Below, in pieces: positions 24,409 to 32,895 of a DNA stretch of 39,082 nt. Source of the stretch: Nitrospirota bacterium (GTDB lineage: Bacteria; Nitrospirota; Thermodesulfovibrionia; Thermodesulfovibrionales; JdFR-85); assembly GCA_015492515.1 (NCBI GenBank), contig WGEZ01000091.1:1-39082 (forward strand), written 5' to 3'. Numbering within the stretch: the stretch's first letter is position 1; every line of letters starts with the position of its first letter. Position numbers and translations under genes: made by a program. The notes beneath the pieces were generated by a model that worked only from the letters and a program-made list of their open reading frames with translations, searched no databases and was not told the origin of the DNA.

Positions 24409-25830
24409 ATGAAAACATCTCTGCAGGTGCTGTCGATAATCTGCCTGGACATCATCGGATACCTCTCCTCCCTCTATATAAGCTGGCTGTTGAGGGCGGA
24501 GGTCTTGCCCCTCTTTTATTCGGGGCTTCCGGAGCCCGTCTTCCCCTTCTCCCACTTCGGGAGGCTCCTCTGGATACCCGCCATCTTCATCTTCTTCATC
24601 GCCTACGAGCACCTCTACACCCTGAAGGTCCCCTTCTGGGACGAGAACAAGAGGCTCTTCAAGGCCATAACCATATCGGTGCTCGTGGTGATGACGATCG
24701 TCACCCTGGGGAAGATGTCGGAGAGGGTCTCCAGGGTCGTGCTCCTGTCCCTCTGGGCGACGTCGCTGATCGTCTTCCCCATCGTCAGGTTCTGGGGCAA
24801 GAAGCTCCTCTACAGGATCGGTGTCTGCAAGGAGAAGGTCCTGATAGTGGGTGCGGGGAAGGCGGGGAGGCTCGTCCTGAAGTGGCTCGACAGGGAGAGA
24901 CACATTGGTTATGACGTCGTGGGCTTCCTGGACGACGACCCGGAGAAGATAGGCACCTTCATCGACGGCAGAAAGGTCTTCGGCAGGATCAGACACTTCC
25001 CGAAGTTCGTGAGGGAGCTCGGCATCCAGACCATAATCATCTCCATGCCTTCCCTGGGAGCGGCTCGACTTTCCGAGATGGTCGCCGAGGTGCAGAAGCA
25101 CGTGAGGCATACCCTCCTGGTGCCGGAGCTCCACGGCATAGCCCTGCTGAACACCGAGCTGCTTCACCTCTTTTACGAGGAGATATTCCTGCTGAACATC
25201 CAGAACAACCTCAAGTCCTTCACAAACAGGGCCCTGAAGAGGGCCTTCGACTTCTCCGTGAGCCTCCTGCTGCTGCCCTTTCTGCTGGCCCTGACCGCGC
25301 TGATAGGGGTGTTGATCAAGCTCGAGACACCGGGGCCCGTCATATACTCCCATTACAGGATCGGAAAGAAGGGCAGGCCCTTCAGGTGTTACAAGTTCAG
25401 GACGATGCACAGGGACGCAGAGGAGCGGTTGCATGAACTCCTTGAAACCGACAGCGACGCGCGCGAGGAGTGGACCACCTACTGGAAGCTCACCAACGAT
25501 CCGAGGGTGACCAGGGTGGGCAGGTTCCTGAGGAGGACCTCCCTCGATGAGCTGCCCCAGGTGTTCAACGTCCTGAAGGGGGAGATGAGCCTGATAGGGC
25601 CGAGGCCGTATCTGCTCAGGGAGAGGGAATCGATGGGGGAGAAGGAGGAGTTGATAACCTCGGTGACACCGGGTATTACGGGGTTGTGGCAGGTGAGCGG
25701 GCGGAGCAACACCACCTATCATTACAGGATAAGGCTTGATTCCTGGTATATCATGAACTGGTCCCTCTGGCTGGATATATTCATCCTTGTGAAGACCTTC
25801 AAAGAGGTCCTGAGGATGAGAGGGGAGTAG
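24409..25830 (+). CDS. Undecaprenyl-phosphate sugar phosphotransferase (WbaP/exopolysaccharide type)
   Basis: A 473-residue membrane enzyme that loads the first sugar phosphate onto the lipid carrier for polysaccharide synthesis. It has several N-terminal membrane helices (within about residues 5-130), then a Rossmann-like CoA-binding_3 segment with VLIVGAGKAGRLVLKWL. The C-terminal bacterial sugar transferase domain has KRAFDFSVSLLLLP, a membrane re-entrant hairpin, YKFRTMHRDAEE, RVGRFLRRTSLDELPQ, NVLKGEMSLIGPRP and PGITGLWQVSGRS. ATG 24409 is preferred to the frame opening at 24337. It is divergent from the rml cassette, which could supply rhamnose to the same glycan. Confidence 0.94.
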   Translation: MKTSLQVLSIICLDIIGYLSSLYISWLLRAEVLPLFYSGLPEPVFPFSHFGRLLWIPAIFIFFIAYEHLYTLKVPFWDENKRLFKAITISVLVVMTIVTLGKMSERVSRVVLLSLWATSLIVFPIVRFWGKKLLYRIGVCKEKVLIVGAGKAGRLVLKWLDRERHIGYDVVGFLDDDPEKIGTFIDGRKVFGRIRHFPKFVRELGIQTIIISMPSLGAARLSEMVAEVQKHVRHTLLVPELHGIALLNTELLHLFYEEIFLLNIQNNLKSFTNRALKRAFDFSVSLLLLPFLLALTALIGVLIKLETPGPVIYSHYRIGKKGRPFRCYKFRTMHRDAEERLHELLETDSDAREEWTTYWKLTNDPRVTRVGRFLRRTSLDELPQVFNVLKGEMSLIGPRPYLLRERESMGEKEELITSVTPGITGLWQVSGRSNTTYHYRIRLDSWYIMNWSLWLDIFILVKTFKEVLRMRGE

Positions 25831-25833
25831 GAT

Positions 25834-26457
25834 ATGGCCGGGAACCGTTGCTGGATCTGGCCGCTCCTCTTCCTCCTGCTGCTTCAGCAGCACGCCTCTG
25901 CCGGAGGGGGGATCGAGAGGCTGAGGTCCCTGCAGGGCGTGCTGAAGACAGCGGAAGGGAGGTTCACGCAGGTCACCTACATCAGGGACCTCGAGCGGAG
26001 CGAGAGGTTCGGAGGCCTCTTCTATATGAAGGCCCCGGACATGATGAAGTGGAGGTACACGGCGGGCAGCTCGGACGTGGTATACATCAGGGAAGGGGAG
26101 CTGATCATCCACCAGCCCGCCGAAGGCCAGGCCTTCGTCGCACCCGTGGAGCGGTACGGCCTCGGCAGGATGCCCCTCCGCATACTCCTGGACGTCGAGG
26201 GGCTGGAGCAGGACTTCGACATCGAGGAGAAGGGTAGGGGACGCCTCATCCTCAGGCCGAAAGGCGGGGTTCCGGCTGTTGAGTCCATCGAACTGGCACT
26301 CTCGGAAGAGGGGTTTCCCCTGGAGAGGATACTCGTCGTCGACCGCTACGGCAACAGCACGGAGATCACACTCAGGGACGTGAAGCTCGACGCCGACCTC
26401 CCCGACTCGCTCTTCCTCTTCACACCACCTGAGGGTACGGTGCTCATAAGACAGTGA
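25834..26457 (+). CDS. LolA-like outer-membrane lipoprotein carrier protein
   Basis: A 207-residue exported protein with a signal peptide (about residues 1-23). It has the LolA fold pattern: an early FTQVTYIRDL segment, GGLFYMKAPDMMKWRYT (the family's G-x-x-x-x-K-P-x-x-x-R-W motif), EGELIIHQP, and a closing DLPDSLFLFTPPEG. LolA ferries lipoproteins across the periplasm. No LolB or LolCDE gene is nearby, so it could also be a specialised LolA-like protein. It starts four bases after the sugar transferase stop and ends 24 bases before tsaD, so it is probably co-transcribed with both. Confidence 0.88.
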   Translation: MAGNRCWIWPLLFLLLLQQHASAGGGIERLRSLQGVLKTAEGRFTQVTYIRDLERSERFGGLFYMKAPDMMKWRYTAGSSDVVYIREGELIIHQPAEGQAFVAPVERYGLGRMPLRILLDVEGLEQDFDIEEKGRGRLILRPKGGVPAVESIELALSEEGFPLERILVVDRYGNSTEITLRDVKLDADLPDSLFLFTPPEGTVLIRQ

Positions 26458-26481
26458 GAACCATTTGTCCGCCATGCTTAC

Positions 26482-27525
26482 ATGGGGTGGTCATTGGCAA
26501 GGTCGTTGATCCTCGGCATAGACACCTCCTGTGACGACACCTCTGCCTCGGTCGTGGAGGGCGGGGTGCGGATCGTCTCGAACGTCGTCTCCTCCCAGGC
26601 AGAGATCCACCGGAGATACGGGGGGATAGTGCCCGAGCTCGCCTCAAGGAGGCATATAGAGATGATCTGGCCCGTGGTGGAGGAGGCCCTCGGTGCGGCG
26701 GGGGTCAGGCTCGAAGACCTCGAGGGCATAGCCGTCTGCAGGGGGCCCGGGCTGATAGGTTCACTCCTTGTGGGATGCTCCTTTGCAAAGGCGGCGGCCT
26801 ATACGAAGGGCCTTCCCCTGGTCGGCGTCAACCACCTCGAGGGGCATATATTCTCTGTATTCCTGCTCGAGGAGAGGCCTTCCTACCCGTTCCTCACACT
26901 CATCGTCTCGGGAGGGCACACCTCGCTTGTGAGGGTGGACGGCTTCGGGAGCTACCGTGAGCTCGGCAGGACGAGGGATGACGCAGCCGGCGAGGCCTAT
27001 GACAAGGTTGCAAAACTGCTCGGCCTCGGCTATCCAGGCGGCCCGGTAATCGACGCCCTTTCCGGCAAGGGTGATCCTGAGTCGATACGATTCCCCAGGG
27101 CATTCATACCCGGGACCTATGACTTCAGCTTCAGCGGCCTGAAGACAGCGGTGCGGAACCACATCGCATCGGCCCTTGGTGCGGACAGCGGAGGGCCTGG
27201 TGCCCCGTCGGAGAACCCGGCTGTATGGGATATCTGCGCCTCCTTCCAGAGGGCCGTCGTGGATGTGCTGGTGGGCAAGGTGGAAGGGGCGATCAGGAGA
27301 GAGGGTGTAAGGGCACTGACGCTTTCAGGCGGCGTGGCCGCGAATCGGGAGCTGAGGGCTGCGATGAAAGAGATGACGGACAGGTTGGGGGTTGCACTCT
27401 ATATCCCGCCTGCCGAGCTCTGCACCGACAACGCCGCGATGATCGCCGCCGCAGGACACCTCCACCTCCTCAACGGGGATACATCAGGGCTGGACCTCTC
27501 CCCTGCGGCCTACCTGCCCCTGTAG
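26482..27525 (+). CDS. tsaD: tRNA N6-adenosine threonylcarbamoyltransferase TsaD
   Basis: Catalytic ASKHA-fold subunit that transfers threonylcarbamoyl to tRNA A37 (t6A). The 347-residue protein shows LGIDTSCDDTSASVV, PELASRRHIEMI and NHLEGHIFS with the metal-binding histidines, VSGGHTSLV, YDKVAKLLGLGYPGGP, FSFSGLKTAVR and GGVAANRELR. Length is normal. The start is uncertain: ATG 26482 has no clear ribosome site, and TTG codons at 26494 and 26506 would trim a few poorly conserved residues. It is the only t6A gene here besides tsaE. Confidence 0.96.
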   Translation: MGWSLARSLILGIDTSCDDTSASVVEGGVRIVSNVVSSQAEIHRRYGGIVPELASRRHIEMIWPVVEEALGAAGVRLEDLEGIAVCRGPGLIGSLLVGCSFAKAAAYTKGLPLVGVNHLEGHIFSVFLLEERPSYPFLTLIVSGGHTSLVRVDGFGSYRELGRTRDDAAGEAYDKVAKLLGLGYPGGPVIDALSGKGDPESIRFPRAFIPGTYDFSFSGLKTAVRNHIASALGADSGGPGAPSENPAVWDICASFQRAVVDVLVGKVEGAIRREGVRALTLSGGVAANRELRAAMKEMTDRLGVALYIPPAELCTDNAAMIAAAGHLHLLNGDTSGLDLSPAAYLPL

Positions 27526-27568
27526 TCGGAGCTCGCGGCAGCAGGCCCCGGGATGGCGCAAGGCATCT

Positions 27569-28486
27569 TCAGATCTCGTGACTGAGGTACCTGTCGCCGC
27601 CGTCGGGGAAGACGACCACCACCGTCCCCTCGTCCAGTCTCTCAGCCACGCGGAGTGCCGCGACCATGGCGGCCCCGGAGGAGTGACCCACCGTCAGCCC
27701 CTCTATGGTGGTCAACCTCCTGACCATTTCGTAGGCCTCTTCCGTGCTCACGAAGACGGTCTCATCGGGGAACGAAGGGTCGAATATCCCCGGCACGATC
27801 GAGCTCTCCATATGCTTCAGGCCTTCGATCCCGTGCATGGCGTCGTCGGGCTGTACCGCTATCACCCTCACCGCCGGGTTGAACTCCTTCAGCGCCCTCC
27901 CTGTTCCCATGATCGTTCCTCCCGTGCCCACGGAGGCCACGAAGTGCGTGACCCTTCCCGATGTCTGCCTCAGTATCTCCGGGCCTGTGGTGAGGTAATG
28001 GGCCTTCCAGTTCGACGGGTTGTTGTACTGGTCGGGCATGAAGTACTCCCCGGGAGAGAGGCTGTAGAGCTCCTTCGCCAGACGGATGGCGCCGTCGGAG
28101 CCCTCGAACCGGCTGGAATAGACGAGCTCCGCACCGAACCCTGCGATGATCTTCTTCCTCTCGATACTGGCGTTTCCAGGGATGACGATCTTCACCCTGT
28201 AGCCCTTCACCGCTGCGATCATCGCATAGGCGATGCCCGTGTTCCCTGACGTCGAATCGAGGATCACCTTCCCTTTCGTCAGCAGCCCCGCCTCCTCCGC
28301 GTCGTTGATCATCTGGAGGGCTGCACGGTCCTTGACAGAGCCACCGGGATTGTACCGCTCGAGCTTTGCATAGACGGCGACATCCCTCTTCAGGTGGCCG
28401 GTGAGGCCCTTTATACGCAGCAGCGGCGTGCCGCCGATCGTCTCAAGGATGTTGTTGTTGACCGTGGTTATGACCCTGTTGTTCAT
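27569..28486 (-). CDS. cysM: Cysteine synthase (CysM-like PLP enzyme)
   Basis: A 305-residue PLP-dependent synthase making cysteine from an activated serine and sulfide or another sulfur donor. It shows ETIGGTPLLRI, the PLP lysine in GGSVKDRAA, substrate loop STSGNTG, GTGGTIMGTGRALKEF and a GHSSGAA phosphate loop. Residues DQYNNPSNWKAHYLTTGPEI and the overall pattern look like CysM or O-phosphoserine-type synthases. The substrate cannot be fixed by eye. The ATG at 28486 lies 44 bases inside the preceding cysK-like gene, so the pair is translationally coupled. Confidence 0.92.
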   Translation of the reverse strand: MNNRVITTVNNNILETIGGTPLLRIKGLTGHLKRDVAVYAKLERYNPGGSVKDRAALQMINDAEEAGLLTKGKVILDSTSGNTGIAYAMIAAVKGYRVKIVIPGNASIERKKIIAGFGAELVYSSRFEGSDGAIRLAKELYSLSPGEYFMPDQYNNPSNWKAHYLTTGPEILRQTSGRVTHFVASVGTGGTIMGTGRALKEFNPAVRVIAVQPDDAMHGIEGLKHMESSIVPGIFDPSFPDETVFVSTEEAYEMVRRLTTIEGLTVGHSSGAAMVAALRVAERLDEGTVVVVFPDGGDRYLSHEI

Positions 28487-29489
28487 CGAAGAGCCTCGTG
28501 CTGAGATACCTCTCCGCGGTGTCCGGGAAGATGACGACGACCCTCTTTCCCGGGCCGAGCTCCTCCGCCACCTTGAGGGCGGCGAAGAGGTTCGCTCCCG
28601 AGGATATGCCGCAGAGTATCCCCTCCTCCCTGATCAGCCTCCTTGCCGTCTCGTATGCCTCTTCGTCAGAGACACGCACTATCCCGTCGATCACGTCCAT
28701 GTCGAGCACCTCGGGGATGAACCCGGCGCCGATCCCCTGTATCTCGTGTATCCCCGGGCTGCCTCCGGAGAGGACGGGGCTCCTGGAGGGCTCGACCGCC
28801 ACGACCCGTATCTCCCTCCCCTGCAGGCCCTTGAGGACCCTTCCCACACCGGTGATCGTTCCACCCGTGCCCACTCCGGCAACGAAGGCGTCGAGATCGC
28901 CGAGCTGACTCAGGATCTCACGGGCAGTGGTGGTGCTGTGGGCCTCCGGGTTCGCCGGGTTACGGAACTGCTGGGGCTGGAAGTATCCCTCCCTGTCGGC
29001 TATATCCTGGGCGGCTTCAACAGCACCGATCATGTCCCTGGCACCCTCGGTCAGTATCAGTTCGGCCCCGAAGGACCTCAGGATGTTCCTCCGCTCGACG
29101 CTCATCGTCTCCGGCATGGTGAGGACGAGCCTGTAGCCCTTCGCGGCACAGACAAAGGCAAGCCCGATCCCCGTGTTGCCCGATGTGGGCTCTATGACCG
29201 TGTCGCCGGGCCGGATCCTCCCTTCTCTCTCCGCAGCCTCTATCATGGAGGAGCAGATCCTGTCCTTCACCGAGCCGCAGGGGTTGAAGGACTCCACCTT
29301 GGCGAAGACCTCGGCCGACCCCTCGGTGACGAGCTTGTTGATCCTCACCATCGGGGTGTTGCCGATCAGCTCCAGGACGGAGTCGACCGCTTCGGTGTAA
29401 AACAGGCCTGCCGGAGGCGTTCCTTCCCCGCGATCCGGCCCTCCTCCGGTAGGCCTTCTTTCCCCGCTTCTCAGCGGTTCACAGCTCAT
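28443..29489 (-). CDS. cysK: Cysteine synthase A (CysK-like), N-terminally extended
   Basis: A second PLP-dependent cysteine synthase, 348 residues from ATG 29489. The core has LELIGNTPMVRI, PLP lysine in CGSVKDRICSSM, EPTSGNTGIGLAF, QQFRNPANPEAH, GTGGTITGVGRVL and CGISSGANL, the CysK pattern. CysK is usually about 310 residues. Here about 33 residues rich in Gly, Pro and Arg precede the core, with no ATG, GTG or TTG in between. Either the extension is real or a rare start is used. ATG 29489 overlaps the end of the TreT-like gene by 11 bases. The C-terminal tail (LFDEQQGHNHGQQQHP) is coded in the overlap with cysM. Confidence 0.92.
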   Translation of the reverse strand: MSCEPLRSGERRPTGGGPDRGEGTPPAGLFYTEAVDSVLELIGNTPMVRINKLVTEGSAEVFAKVESFNPCGSVKDRICSSMIEAAEREGRIRPGDTVIEPTSGNTGIGLAFVCAAKGYRLVLTMPETMSVERRNILRSFGAELILTEGARDMIGAVEAAQDIADREGYFQPQQFRNPANPEAHSTTTAREILSQLGDLDAFVAGVGTGGTITGVGRVLKGLQGREIRVVAVEPSRSPVLSGGSPGIHEIQGIGAGFIPEVLDMDVIDGIVRVSDEEAYETARRLIREEGILCGISSGANLFAALKVAEELGPGKRVVVIFPDTAERYLSTRLFDEQQGHNHGQQQHP

Positions 29490-30693
29490 AGACGGTCTTC
29501 CCCTTGTTCTCCAGTATGTACCAGACGGAGAGATAGTCCCTCACCTGTTTCGTGATCAGGAAGTTGGCCCTCACGTGTTCTCTGCCCCGTTCGCCCATCC
29601 TCTTCACCATCGCGGCGTTGTTCAGAAACTGCCTAATCCTGAACGCAGCCCCTTCGGGTGTATGGACGAGGAACCCTGTGTAGCCATGGACGATCTGCAG
29701 CGGTATCCCGCCCGTCGCTCCTCCGATCACCGGTTTCCCCTTCCACATCGCCTCGGAGACGGTGAGGCCGAAGCCCTCCTTCAGGGACTTCTGCAGCACC
29801 ACCGTCGCGCTCCGCTGGAGGGCGTTTATCTCCCTGTCGCTGAATGCGGGGAGGAGGAGGATGAAGATGTCCGGGTCGCCGGCTGCATACTCCCTCACCT
29901 CGTTCAGTACCACCTCACCCTCAGGGTCGTCCGTCGCCGGGCTGCCTGCGAGGATCAGGATACAGTCGTTGTACTTCTTCACCATCCTGTAGGCCTTGAT
30001 CACCCCGATGGGGTCCTTGAACCTGTCAAACCTGGAGACCTGCAGCAGTATCGGCCTCTCCCCCGGTATCCCGAACCTCTCCAGCACCTCGTTGATCTCC
30101 CCGTCGGAGAGCTCCCTGTTCTTTTCGCTCAGCGGGTCTATGGATGGTGGTATGATGTACTCATCGACGGAGATGGCCCTTGTGAACTTCGCGACGGAGA
30201 AGATCGTGGCGTCGTACTTCTCGCAGTACCGCATCAGATGGTCGCAGACCTCCTTCACCGGGTTCGATACGTCTATGTGGCACCTCCAAACCCATGTGCC
30301 CCTCCTCTTCCGGAACTCTATCAGGGAGGCCGGCTGGGGGTCGTGTATGAAGACCGCATCCGCCCCGAGGTCGATCCTGCCGGCGTTGCTCCTGTTGACC
30401 TCGTAGTAGTAGCGCCACATCTCCTCTGTGATCTTCTCCCCGTAGCCCTGGATGGCGTTGTGGATCTTCTTCGTGATGTCGAAGAACCTGTCGTCCGCCT
30501 CTATGACCTCCCACCTGGCGTCGATGCCGAGTTCCTCCAGTATGGGCATCATACGCTGCAGTATCTCGGCCACGCCGCCGCCGGCCCTGGTGGAGTTGAC
30601 ATGGAGGAACGACCTCCCGCGGAATATCTCTCCGAGCCTCTGCAGGAGCATGAGATCGCCCTTCGGCGCTATCCCTGCATACCTGTCGATCAC
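29479..30693 (-). CDS. treT: Trehalose synthase TreT-like GT4 glycosyltransferase
   Basis: A 404-residue cytoplasmic glycosyltransferase of the GT4 fold. It resembles TreT, which joins NDP-glucose and glucose into trehalose. Signatures are LHVNSTRAGGGVAEILQRMM at the N-terminal glycine loop, FIHDPQPASLI, WRCHIDVSNP, the second-domain LLQVSRFDRFKDP, the EGFGLTVSEAMWKGKPVIGG donor-binding motif and GFLV. I chose GTG 30693, which overlaps the stop of the DUF5752 gene as GTGA and gives the usual length. The frame further upstream reads antisense-like sequence. It heads the cysK-cysM run and may be co-transcribed with it. Confidence 0.9.
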   Translation of the reverse strand: MIDRYAGIAPKGDLMLLQRLGEIFRGRSFLHVNSTRAGGGVAEILQRMMPILEELGIDARWEVIEADDRFFDITKKIHNAIQGYGEKITEEMWRYYYEVNRSNAGRIDLGADAVFIHDPQPASLIEFRKRRGTWVWRCHIDVSNPVKEVCDHLMRYCEKYDATIFSVAKFTRAISVDEYIIPPSIDPLSEKNRELSDGEINEVLERFGIPGERPILLQVSRFDRFKDPIGVIKAYRMVKKYNDCILILAGSPATDDPEGEVVLNEVREYAAGDPDIFILLLPAFSDREINALQRSATVVLQKSLKEGFGLTVSEAMWKGKPVIGGATGGIPLQIVHGYTGFLVHTPEGAAFRIRQFLNNAAMVKRMGERGREHVRANFLITKQVRDYLSVWYILENKGKTVYEL

Positions 30694-31397
30694 TTCCCGG
30701 TCCCTGTGACCGTCATGTCCCTCTTCACCTTCTCCTCCACCACCTCCACGATGTGGGTCCGTATCCCCTCGATACTGTGCATGAAGGGGTCTATGCACCT
30801 GATCTTCTCTGCGAGCTCCCTCTCCCGGAGCACGTCCTCGAACCATCTCGAGAAGTCGTCAACCTTCCCTCCGAGCCTCGTCCTCGCCTCGTAGAAGTGG
30901 TAGTAGATCGAGGCGCTGTCGACGTACTTGATCGCGACCAGGAACTCTGCAAGGTTCTTCGCCTTGATGCCGGCGGAGAACACGACGGAGATGGTTTCAT
31001 TGAAACAGAAATCCTCTCCGGGCATCGCCGCCTTCGGTTCGGGGAAGTTCTCAAGATAGTCGTCGATCACGGAAAGGAGGGCCTTCCTCAGTTCCGAGAG
31101 GTTTCTGAATACATAGGGGTCTATATTGGAGAGCTGTTCTGCGAGGGCGCTCTCCTCGAGGGTCTCGCCCGTCCACTGGGCGAAGTCGTTCGTGTACTCC
31201 CTCACCCTGCCCTTGAGGAAGTACTGGCATGTGTGATGAAAGATCGAGTCCTCGCTTACCGTGGAGATCTGCTCCCTCAGCTCACGTAGGTCCCTCGCCC
31301 TCTTGGCCGTGGACTTGAGGATGCTCACGCACTGCTTGAACTCGAAGGAACTGTTCCTGTTCTTTTCGACCTTGCTCTCTGCCTCTGTGCCTTTCAT
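30690..31397 (-). CDS. DUF5752-family protein
   Basis: A 235-residue soluble, mostly helical protein of unknown function. It is built from two similar halves: DSIFHHTCQYFLKGRVREYTNDFAQW near residue 50 and DSASIYYHFYEARTRLGGKVDDFSRW near residue 160. Each is followed by a 'LAE-x-I-x-x-IDP' segment. That internal duplication and the link to a trehalose synthase gene fit the DUF5752 family. ATG 31397 is preferred to the TTG at 31403. It overlaps the treT-like gene by four bases. A role in trehalose metabolism or its regulation is inference from context. Confidence 0.82.
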   Translation of the reverse strand: MKGTEAESKVEKNRNSSFEFKQCVSILKSTAKRARDLRELREQISTVSEDSIFHHTCQYFLKGRVREYTNDFAQWTGETLEESALAEQLSNIDPYVFRNLSELRKALLSVIDDYLENFPEPKAAMPGEDFCFNETISVVFSAGIKAKNLAEFLVAIKYVDSASIYYHFYEARTRLGGKVDDFSRWFEDVLRERELAEKIRCIDPFMHSIEGIRTHIVEVVEEKVKRDMTVTGTGK

Positions 31398-31507
31398 CTT
31401 CAACCTGAGGGCCTGTCACGCCGAAGGGGATAGAGTACTATTGTACTACAATGAATCCTTCCAGACCAAGTGGGTTCGGCCAGGGGCTGTGGTGTACGGC
31501 GGGCCCG

Positions 31508-32044
31508 TCAGAACCAGAACTCGGGGTACCTGCGGCTTCTGGGTATGTTGTTGACCAGGAGGGCGACGACGAGCATGATGGTTGCACCGACACCGGCAGG
31601 TATGATCGCATAGAGGTAGCCGAGGTCATGGATCTTCTGGCTTCCGATGACGGCGATCAAGGACGTGGCCCCGCCGGGAGGATGGAGGGTCTTGGTGGCG
31701 TGCATCACCGCGATGGCGGTGGCCACGGCCACCGCTGCTGCGAGCCACATGTTCGCATGGAGCAGCTGGTAGGAAGCGACGCCTATGACGGCCGAGATGA
31801 CGTGTCCACCGATCAGGTTCCTTGGCTGCGCAAGGGGGCTCTTTATGGCACCGTAGATGAGGACCGCCGAGGCCCCGAAGGAACCGATGATCATGACGAG
31901 GTCCGTCCCCTCCAGGAGGTTGTAGTTGATGTATGCCACCGCGGCTATCCCGAAGAAGGCCCCTATCCAGGACCAGATGATCTCGGACAGGCTGACCCTG
32001 GGCGGGCTCTTCGTCGTTCCCTTCATCTTTTCAAAGTAGTCCAT
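31508..32044 (-). CDS. HPP-family integral membrane protein
   Basis: A 178-residue inner-membrane protein with about four to five hydrophobic helices. The family name-giving motif is present as HATKTLHPPGGATSLIAV (about residues 114-131), along with GSFGASAVLIYG and PLAQPRNLIGGHVISA. HPP proteins of cyanobacteria and chloroplasts have been reported to transport nitrite, while other members are uncharacterised or fused to CBS domains. Here the CBS part is a separate gene just upstream on the same strand (32141-32761, gap 96 bases). With a nitrite/nitrate-type enzyme in the window, nitrite handling is an attractive but unproven role. Confidence 0.9.
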   Translation of the reverse strand: MDYFEKMKGTTKSPPRVSLSEIIWSWIGAFFGIAAVAYINYNLLEGTDLVMIIGSFGASAVLIYGAIKSPLAQPRNLIGGHVISAVIGVASYQLLHANMWLAAAVAVATAIAVMHATKTLHPPGGATSLIAVIGSQKIHDLGYLYAIIPAGVGATIMLVVALLVNNIPRSRRYPEFWF

Positions 32045-32140
32045 CTCTCTGTACAGGGCAAAGGAGGTCTTTCATGAACCGCTGATCAAAGGATCACGGA
32101 CTTCACGGGGTCCGCGGAGCCTGCACGAAGCAGGTCCGGC

Positions 32141-32761
32141 TCAGGTCTGCGCTCCGAAGAAGGAGGACCGTACGATATCGGCCCTCGAGACGATGCCTAC
32201 TATACGACCCTCTGCATCCACCACCGGGACCCTGTTTATCTTCCTCTCCGTAAAGATCCTGGCTATCTCCCTGACCGCCGTATCCTCCCTCACGGTGACG
32301 GCGGGAGAGGTCATGATCTCCTCCGCCCGCTGGGCACGGATGGTCAAGGCGATACAGCCGTCACCCTTCATGCATTCCGCAACGACACCCATGAAGGTCT
32401 CCGTCTCACCGGCCCCCATGCGGCGGAGGAAGTCCTTCTCTGAGATGACACCCACCACCGTGCCGTCCTCCTCGGTGACAGGGACCCCGGAGACCCTCCT
32501 CTCCGCCATTGTCTCGGCGACCTCCTTCAGCGGTGTCTCCCTCCTCACGGTGTACACCTCTCTGGTCATCACATCGGCCGCCTTGACGGTGCGGGCGATC
32601 CTTTCCATGGCATGACGGTAGGCGTGACGGTAGATCTCCTTCAGGTCCTCCGGCGTGATGTCCAGATATCCGGAGATATCCTTCATCGCCTCGTAGATAT
32701 CCTCGTCCGAGATCTCCATCCGGAGCGGGGCGTCGTCTCTCTCTTCAGGGGTTCCGGCCAC
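32141..32761 (-). CDS. CBS-domain pair protein with N-terminal helical domain
   Basis: A 206-residue cytoplasmic protein. An N-terminal helical part (about 15-55, DEDIYEAMKDISGYLDITPE and EIYRHAYRHAMERIA) precedes two CBS motifs: MTREVYTVRRETPLKEV to GVISEKDFLRR, then MTSPAVTVREDTAVREI to GIVSRADIV. An insert with CMKGDGCIAL lies between them. GTG 32761 follows GGAGG at seven bases and is chosen over the frame opening at 32821. It probably senses adenine nucleotides and gates or regulates the HPP membrane protein encoded next, since HPP-CBS fusions exist elsewhere. That link is inference. Confidence 0.9.
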   Translation of the reverse strand: MAGTPEERDDAPLRMEISDEDIYEAMKDISGYLDITPEDLKEIYRHAYRHAMERIARTVKAADVMTREVYTVRRETPLKEVAETMAERRVSGVPVTEEDGTVVGVISEKDFLRRMGAGETETFMGVVAECMKGDGCIALTIRAQRAEEIMTSPAVTVREDTAVREIARIFTERKINRVPVVDAEGRIVGIVSRADIVRSSFFGAQT

Positions 32762-32804
32762 AGTCCTTCCTCCTCCTCTCGATGGAGAGGCCTGATGATA
32801 CACA

Positions 32805-32810
32805 AGGATA
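32805..32810 (-). promoter_or_regulatory. Candidate -10 element of the CBS-HPP operon
   Basis: TATCCT on the minus strand (32810-32805) matches four of six -10 bases. Its predicted start at about 32798 leaves a 37-base leader to the GTG at 32761 and puts the FNR-like palindrome centre at exactly -41.5. No -35 hexamer is seen, as expected for an activator-dependent promoter. Confidence 0.4.
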
Positions 32811-32831
32811 CCCCGGATCACGAAAAAAGAT

Positions 32832-32847
32832 TATGATTTAGATCATA
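32832..32847. promoter_or_regulatory. FNR/DNR-like palindrome between divergent operons
   Basis: TATGATTTAGATCATA has perfect 6-base arms around a 4-base spacer and contains TGAT-N4-ATCA, the core of FNR/DNR boxes (TTGAT-N4-ATCAA). It lies in the gap between the CBS-HPP operon (minus) and the Rrf2-cytochrome-oxidase genes (plus). A redox- or NO-responsive CRP/FNR-family regulator is the likely binder; none is encoded in the window. Confidence 0.55.
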
Positions 32848-32895
32848 CTCGATGCCGGACCTCCACCGGTGAGGAGCCCCCCTTTGATCTGCTCC

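Noticed and set aside
24370-26475. A 701-codon open frame on the minus strand across the sugar transferase and LolA-like genes.
   Set aside because: Its translation is low-complexity and acidic with no domains, while the plus-strand frames give clear families; long antisense frames are common in GC-rich DNA.
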